Source of the DNA: Gonocerus acuteangulatus
Taxonomy: Eukaryota > Arthropoda > Insecta > Hemiptera > Coreidae
NCBI GenBank assembly: GCA_946811695.1
Contig: OX328124.1
Coordinates: forward strand, 91,691,696-91,755,695
Direction of reading: 5' to 3'
Length of the DNA: 64,000 nt
Part shown: one piece after another, positions 58,112 to 64,000 of the stretch
Numbering within the stretch: position 1 is the first letter of the stretch
Layout of the letters: the number at the start of each line of letters is the position of its first letter
The notes under the pieces: model-generated
What the model saw: the letters and a program-made list of their open reading frames with translations, nothing else
What the model was told of the DNA's origin: nothing
Databases searched by the model: none
Program-made: the position numbers and the translations under genes

Positions 58112-58527
58112 ACTTCCAAATTCTTATTTCTACACATTATTGGAGAATAGCATTTCCGAACAGTTGGTACGCAGCAGCTGTTTGCCGCACAGTTAGTTTA
58201 TATTGCTGCTACTGCGTTCCCCCAATTCCAGACCACCCCCCGGGTAGGCAGTCGTAAATTAGGGTTAGCCCAACATTTACTTTCCGAACTAACACCAATT
58301 TACTTTATCCATCCCATGCCACGTAATTAACTGATCTCGCCATGACACTAAGAGCAAACATTTAGAAGCAATAACATACCCAGGATGGGACAAAACTATA
58401 TAAACGCAGACAATATTACACACGGATGTAAAATTAGGTAATATTGGAAAAGCAGAATTTCTGCCACGATATGGATTGCCTGGATAGTAACCCCAAATTT
58501 GTCATATAATAAGAATATTTGTGCGAA
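58112..58527. other. Anonymous DNA
   Basis: A GC-richer stretch (58170-58330) has no recognised identity. Confidence 0.4.
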
Positions 58528-58740
58528 GGATGGTTGGGATTCGGCTAGGAGAAAAAAAAAACGTCAGATCTTGACGTGAGCTAAAAAATAAATATACTGA
58601 AGAAGGCTTAAATGTAGCCGAAGAAGGCCAATGTTCAGCCGAAACGTCAATACAGATTTTGGCCTAAAGATCTGACGTTTTTTCTCCTAGCCAAATCCCA
58701 ACCATCCCTAGACTTCGTATCAGGGCGACGGCTATCTCCA
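58528..58740. repeat. Foldback CTGAAGAA-type repeat, family A
   Basis: Arms of about 40 bases (58528-58571 and 58669-58707, GGATGGTTGGGATTCGGCTA against TAGCCAAATCCCAACCATCC) enclose CTGAAGAAGGCTTAAATG, TAGCCGAAGAAGGCC and CAGCCGAAACGTC. The right side continues to GGGCGACGGCTATCTCC, matching GACGGCTAACTATC at 27700. The core has a second GAAGAAGG, a local duplication. Confidence 0.8.
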
Positions 58741-59186
58741 TCTCATTACGAGAATATTTGTATATTAGATTTATAGAATTATATTTGAATATTATGTGAG
58801 AATACCATAAATATTTTAGAGGTTTGTTCAATGTCCAAGTTTGTTAGGGTTCTTCCCCAGTTGTGGTTGTGTTATTAAGATTGATTTTCTTCTGTATTCC
58901 AGCAGATTTAATATTATCGTTCATCAGCTGATGAGATATCCAGTTAATTACAGAAATCCAGCAAATAACAGATATTTGATTAGGAGAAACAAGAGTTAAC
59001 AATCAGTGTAAATCTGTTGTTATATAAAAGAAAATTAATCAAAATACCACTGGATGCGGAAGCCGAACAAACGTGAACATTATGTATAAAATTTATCCTA
59101 TTACGAACACAATATTATAAATGAAATTAATCCTGAAATGATAATATTTTTATTACGAGTAAGTTGGGCAATAACAAATGAATTGA
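58741..59186. other. Anonymous AT-rich DNA
   Basis: Nothing recognised. Confidence 0.4.
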
Positions 59187-59361
59187 GGGTCTCCCCGTGG
59201 TCTAGTGGCTAGCAGGCCGGATTATAATGCGGGATATGTGGGCTCGAGGCCCGCCAGCGGCAGGTGGGGAAAAAATCCCTGCTACACCGTGGGTGTTTAG
59301 AAACCAGTAGATGGTAATGGTCTACAAGCAAATGCGCTGTCAAAATAAATAAATAAAAAAT
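59187..59361 (+). mobile_element. tRNA-derived SINE (family A head, diverged body)
   Basis: Head GGGTCTCCCCGTGGTCTAGTG, B-box region ATGTGGGCTCGAGGCCCGCC, then AAAAAATCCCTGCTACACC and AGTAGATGGTAATGGTCTAC. It ends in (AAAT)n to 59361. The body lacks the GGCGCTAATGGCC block, so this may be a subfamily with a different 3' part. Confidence 0.8.
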
Positions 59362-62342
59362 CTGCATAGTAACAAGAGCAAAACTACTTAAAACAAGTAA
59401 ACTGTTGAACCACCTAGCTACGAAAATAACATTTTCGTTGTTACTGCGATTCCAAGCCGCTAAAGGTTAACTCAGTATAAAATTCAGTGACTACTAAAAA
59501 TTATTTTTCAATATCGAGACAGGATGGAAATTAATACACAGTAAGAATGTAAATAACACAACAAACGAAAAAAAAAACAACGAAAAGGAACAAAAAACAC
59601 GAACAAAGAACTGTAATCCAATATTCCTTTCTTTGTATAGAGATTTTTAAACTCCCGCTTGGTTTATCAAGCTAGCGCGTTCGTACAATGGATTGAGTTC
59701 GTGCTTTTTAATTTGAAATTTTTGCCTTAATAAAAAAAAACATGATGGTTCAAAGGATAAAACGCTAACGGTCATTGATGAGTAATTGCCAATGCATGGA
59801 ATATTTTAGGAAGATTTATTTTCAAACATATTTTTTTTTAAAAGTATAGCTTCATAAGCCATTTTTTTAAAAAATAAAGAAATTTTTATGAGATTCAAAA
59901 AACGAATTCTAATCAGTTTTTTTACAGGTCTTTTCAAGTACTTTTCACAGATCTACAAAGAGTATACAGGTTTTGACATTTAAAACTGTTGACATCTTTA
60001 CATCTTTTTGATTTTATAGGGAAAATAGCAGTAAATAAAATATCATCAGTGTAAGCTTAAAGGAAGTCATCCCGCGACGAGGAACAAATCAGTGAAGGAA
60101 ATACTTGAAGGAAGGAAATGAAGGAATATATTTAAATCAGGAATATTACTTCAGCAGATCAGTTGGTTCGGAGGAAAGTTTAAAGGAAAACTTGAGAGCC
60201 TTCTTGCTTAACCACCTGCTTCAGGAGAGGGATGGAGGGGAATGGCGTAAAAGGCGCATTAATACTGGTTAGAACCGAAACGCCAAAACTTTTCCAAAAT
60301 AACTAATCACTAATCCCATGGACCCATAAATTAACTCGAGAAACATAATGCCACTTTTTTAATTTATCGAGATAATTTCTCTGAAAAAAAAAACAAAAAC
60401 AAACTGAAAACAATAACCTGCTGTTATGAATTTTAGACGGTTAAAATGGGAGTAATTCCCTGGGTTCGCTGGGGGTTTGTGATTTCTGTTTTTCGGAGAT
60501 TCAGTTTATCCCCAGGGTGTTGTTGATAGTTTTTGAATTATATTTCGCTAGATGTCTTTCCGAGTTATTCGACTGTCCAAGTCTCCCTGTTGAGTATTAT
60601 AAAAATGGATATATACTGGTCACCAACAGTCAGGTATAATAGCAAGATGACATTGGAGGGGCATCCAGTACAAACAACAACGCTGAAGTCTGCCGAACCT
60701 CCAAAAAACAAATGTGTGGCATATCCTATAGGTCCAAAAAAGTCTGTAACGCGAATGTATCCCAGTAATGTATCAAAATAATTCTAATCTCGATGGAAAT
60801 ATGCGAAGAAACCTTTAAAGCTGGTTGTGCTCTGTATGAATGTCAAGTATTTTTATTAGAATTATTTTACTTCAATTAATTAATTTGCATAAGCAAGGTT
60901 TTACACAAATTGATTGAATTGAACCATTTTGTTTTTGATAGTTAGGCGTCTAGAAGTTACATTATGTTTTACAATAACATCATTATCAAAGTTCTATGTT
61001 AAAATGCTGCTGTACCTACAAAGCTACTAATAGTTTCTGTAGCAACAAACAGAATAGAAGAGAAAATTTGGTTCTTGCCAGTCTTAGATCTGGAAACACA
61101 AGTATAACCCACGAGTCCTAAATGACTAAATCAGAAAAACATAAATACAAAGGATGTAACACAAATCGTGAAACACATACTACAATAACATAATCGAATA
61201 ATAAAGGCTATATACTGTCACTAGAATATACTGCATGCTAAACTCCAAAATGCAGACCATTTCAATATTAATAATAATACATAAAAAATGGACTTGATGA
61301 TTTTCATTTACGTTCTGCATTTAACTTTATTTTTATACGTTTTGATGGGAGACAGAGTTATTTTTTTAAATGTTGTATTCATTTTCCATTTATTTGATAA
61401 GTACTCTATGTTTATGACATTGTTTCATGTAATTTTCAAAACTTTATTTTATTATTATTATTTTTTTTACAGATTGTAATTATGAAATCACAGGAGAAAA
61501 TCGCGAATTTGCGAAGCTCCTGAAATATAATAAATAACTTTATTTTTCATTCGTCTCAGCTATTCCGCTGTCCACCCCTCCCCCTCCACAGCACCACTAT
61601 TGTATCGCAAGCATTTTGTGGATGCCTGATAAAACAAATATTTCATTTTCGGATAGAGAACAATGGCTGCGTGAAAATGAAGTGGTTATTGGATAGGTTG
61701 CTGAGTTCAGCAGACCTTGCGAGGCGTCTTTCCTAGAAGGTCCCGTTTCGGCTGTATTGCAGAAACAGGTCTGAGGACACAATGTACGGACTGTTAGCGT
61801 GACTGACATTGTTACACCTCCTCTGTTGGGACAGTCATGGTCCTTCCTGGCCGAAAGATACTCGCTCAAACAAGAAATTTGCTTAAACCTTATGCTCTAT
61901 CAGCAGTTACACGGAGGGGGTAAATTCTACTCAATGATTTAAGTGATAGAAAGTTACATTCGTTAATTTTGAAGATATTAAAAAAATGAACTTGTGGGAG
62001 AGCAGAAACGCCTGAAGTTATAAATCGCTCGCCTTATAAACTGAAAGAGGAAAATTAAGACGTCGAAGACCAGTACCAACTTTCGCCTTATGCCAAGTCT
62101 GCAGTAAAGTCAAGAATCATATGCCAAGTATGCGTTTATTAGCTATTCTGCTCTTTTCAGGAGCTAACTTTTTATTTTTTTTTATTTTTAACAAAGATGC
62201 GGTCAAATAAAATAGTACCGCTGACATACAGAAGCATATAATTTATATTCGTGCATTGCCCGCACATAAAGTGAAATGATACAAAAAACAAAACACGCTT
62301 GGCCATATTGTTGACTTGAAAGCAGAGGATCACTACAGATAA
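59362..62342. other. Anonymous AT-rich DNA, 3 kb
   Basis: No gene recognised. The 90-codon minus ORF (61597-61869) is GC-richer and has several cysteines (TLCPQTCFCNTAE) but no known domain. An 82-codon plus ORF (60533-60781) has no motif. Confidence 0.35.
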
Positions 62343-62534
62343 AGGTCGATTCACGCTAGACCGTGCCGGGTCCGGGCCGGGGCCCGGCCGGGACATTGTG
62401 AAGCAATCACACACGCAAAAAACACGGACTCGGCCCGGTATAGCGTGAACGAGTCCATTGAAAATGCTGGTGTGATTGTTTCTCCGTATCCCGGCCGGGC
62501 CCCGGCCCCGACCCGGTCTAGCGTGAATCAGCCT
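62343..62534. mobile_element. GC-rich PIF/Harbinger-like MITE, 192 bp
   Basis: Terminal inverted repeats start AGGTCGATTCACGCTAGACC and AGGCTGATTCACGCTAGACC. They continue through CCGGGCCGGGGCCCGGCCGG-type sequence for about 50 bases, with small indels. The flanks TAA (62340-62342) and TAA (62535-62537) fit the 3-bp TWA target duplication of Harbinger elements. The C/G content is far above the surroundings. No transposase. Confidence 0.8.
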
Positions 62535-62537
62535 TAA

Positions 62538-63626
62538 CACGTTTTACGTAAGTGGATAAAAGCGCAAGAATGTATTACTACCATGAGCAAAATATTACTA
62601 ACATATCGCTTTACAAGTAACCAGACCATTATCGTTGCTTTGCCAACGTTTAGAGGATGTTGTTAACTCCAAAATTCATGATAAGGTAGAACTCAAATAA
62701 ATATAATTTATCTTCTTAATTCTTTGAATTGTCAGATCTAATTAAAATAACCCCATCTAATTTTCCGAACGCATTACGATCACAAGAGAGAATATATTAA
62801 GTTCTTCAAGCTAATGGAACAGTAACTACTTCTGCAATGGGTGTCACGGTTGCCTGAAGTCTAAGGCGTAAGAACTCCGTGCCGAATATTGTGGGTTAAA
62901 TTCCCACTACCGTGTGGTAGCGTTTCTTTAGGGGAAAACATAAAAGGCATCAGGAGGAAATCAGTGTTAAAAATAAATAATAAACAATGAACTTGAGACA
63001 AAGATAATATTAAAATTGAAAACCTATATCAAGAACTAGGCGCCAGAAATCTACTTATCTATATCGAGTTGGCATATTAATAGGACCGTATCGCTGCCTA
63101 AAGCCACAGAGATATCTTCGCTCTAGAACAGTTATCCACTTCCTTCAATATTCATAGGAGATAAACACAATAGTATACGAACAAAGAGTTAGAAACCGAT
63201 TATACTTTTAAATTTAAAATATTGAAAAAAAAAAAAAAAAAATCACTTCTCCAAAGATGCGGTGCATAAAACCAATAATAAATAAAAATTTAAAAATAAT
63301 GATTGCCAGAATTTCACATCGGGATCCAAAGAGAAACCAATAATCAAGGAATAAAACGTGTACATTAGGGTACAGTAGATTAAATATTTGTCAAATAACA
63401 AAAAAAACTGCTTTGAAAAAAAAAATCCTAAAAAACTTGTAGTGAGGTTAGGCAAAGATACATCTCAATAAAACGAGGAGCCATGAACGCTGGTGCTTTG
63501 GCTAAACAAAGCCTACTGATCAACTATAGAAGCTGCCTGATTGGTTTATACATTTTGTACTTGCATTTAAAGAAACATTACTTCACATCCAGTCCTGTAA
63601 GTTTAAGATTAATTTCTTTGTATAGG
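62538..63626. other. Anonymous AT-rich DNA with a SINE-like remnant
   Basis: 62837-62925 has CACGGTTGCCTGAAGTC and TGTGGGTTAAATTCCCAC, similar to tRNA A and B boxes, with a short body after it. An A tract lies at 63225-63242. No gene is seen. Confidence 0.4.
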
Positions 63627-63769
63627 TGTCTCCCCGTGGACTAGTGGCTAACGCCTTGGATTCTCATGCGGGAGATGTGGGTGCAGCAAGGATTTTTCTC
63701 ATTTGAGGGCCTCTTGAGAAAATTCCCACATCTACTATCGATGTCAGCGCTAATAGCCTAGATGTCGGC
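63627..63769 (+). mobile_element. tRNA-derived SINE (family A)
   Basis: Head GTGTCTCCCCGTGGACTAGTG; the B-box segment is partly deleted. The body reads AAGGATTTTTCTCATTTGAG and GGCCTCTTGAGAAAA, and the end is CAGCGCTAATAGCCTAGATG. Confidence 0.8.
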
Positions 63770-63855
63770 TTGAGAAAAATCCCTGAGGGACTCGAACCCC
63801 TATCTCCCACATGAGAATCTAAGGCGTTATCCACTAGACCAGGGGGAGACCTCTT
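63770..63855 (-). mobile_element. Inverted, truncated tRNA-SINE head (family A)
   Basis: The minus strand reads GAGGTCTCCCCCTGGTCTAG, GGGGTTCGAGTCCCTCAGGG and ATTTTTCTCAA, then stops where the plus copy ends. The two copies are tail to tail. Confidence 0.85.
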
Positions 63856-64000
63856 TATTCTATAATATATATAAAAAAGTGGCATAAATATGCTTTAGCG
63901 ATGACTAAACTAAGAAAAATCGTTGCAAAAAAGTGAGTGCTGGCTTTCGCGCATGCGCGGTGGCCATGTACGAAAAAGAAGACTGTATATTATACAGTAC
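63856..64000. other. Anonymous DNA to the window end
   Basis: Nothing recognised. Confidence 0.4.

Overview
The window looks like AT-rich nuclear DNA of a metazoan, most likely an arthropod and probably an insect. The evidence is two families of Jockey-type LINE, Helitrons of the kind common in insects, hAT- and Harbinger-type MITEs, tRNA- and 5S-rRNA-derived SINEs, and many long (AT)n, (GA)n, (GT)n and A/T tracts. There is no prokaryotic or viral gene organisation, and the species cannot be named from this sequence. I found no complete host gene. Four short minus-strand stretches look like possible exons (31120-31195, 35729-35831, 37079-37231, 50500-50726). None of them could be assigned to a known protein.

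Layout. Positions 1-6200 hold two non-autonomous Helitrons joined head to tail (141-1292 and 1293-2138), a broken copy of an uncharacterised repeated protein family (3593-4424) and a second Helitron family (5606-6191). A 200-N assembly gap sits in a (GA)n tract at 6781-6980. Positions 8400-11650 hold a 35-bp minisatellite, a perfect 25-bp hairpin, a near-perfect 431-bp palindrome (10726-11156) and a hAT-type MITE with an 8-bp target duplication (11208-11640). Positions 12560-30500 are anonymous DNA with SINEs, LINE tails, several copies of a CTGAAGAA-stem-GAAACG repeat (often as inverted pairs), a decayed Helitron helicase end (26735-27030) and tandem repeats of 41, 62 and 172 bp.

Positions 30600-35520 hold a degenerate satellite, one candidate exon, a tRNA-SINE, a 51-bp tandem array ending in a hairpin, and a 5'-truncated Jockey-type LINE with 11-bp target duplications (33865-35501). 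Positions 36470-53390 are mostly gene-poor, with tRNA-SINEs, a 5S-rRNA-derived SINE (39140-39305) and a second copy of the 5606 Helitron. Positions 53401-58100 hold a near full-length but inactivated Jockey element, also with 11-bp target duplications. Its middle has been replaced, and it contains an insertion that is essentially only a poly(A) tail. The last 6 kb hold another CTGAAGAA foldback unit, more SINEs and a very GC-rich Harbinger-like MITE (62343-62534).

The retroelements probably work together. The LINEs supply reverse transcriptase and endonuclease, and the SINEs and poly(A)-only insertions are likely to have been mobilised by such enzymes. The tRNA-SINEs and the 5S-SINE share body segments, which suggests that different Pol III heads were exchanged onto common bodies. 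I did not find a convincing new defence or regulatory system. The most distinctive signals are the 431-bp palindrome, the CTGAAGAA-stem-GAAACG family and the composite SINEs.
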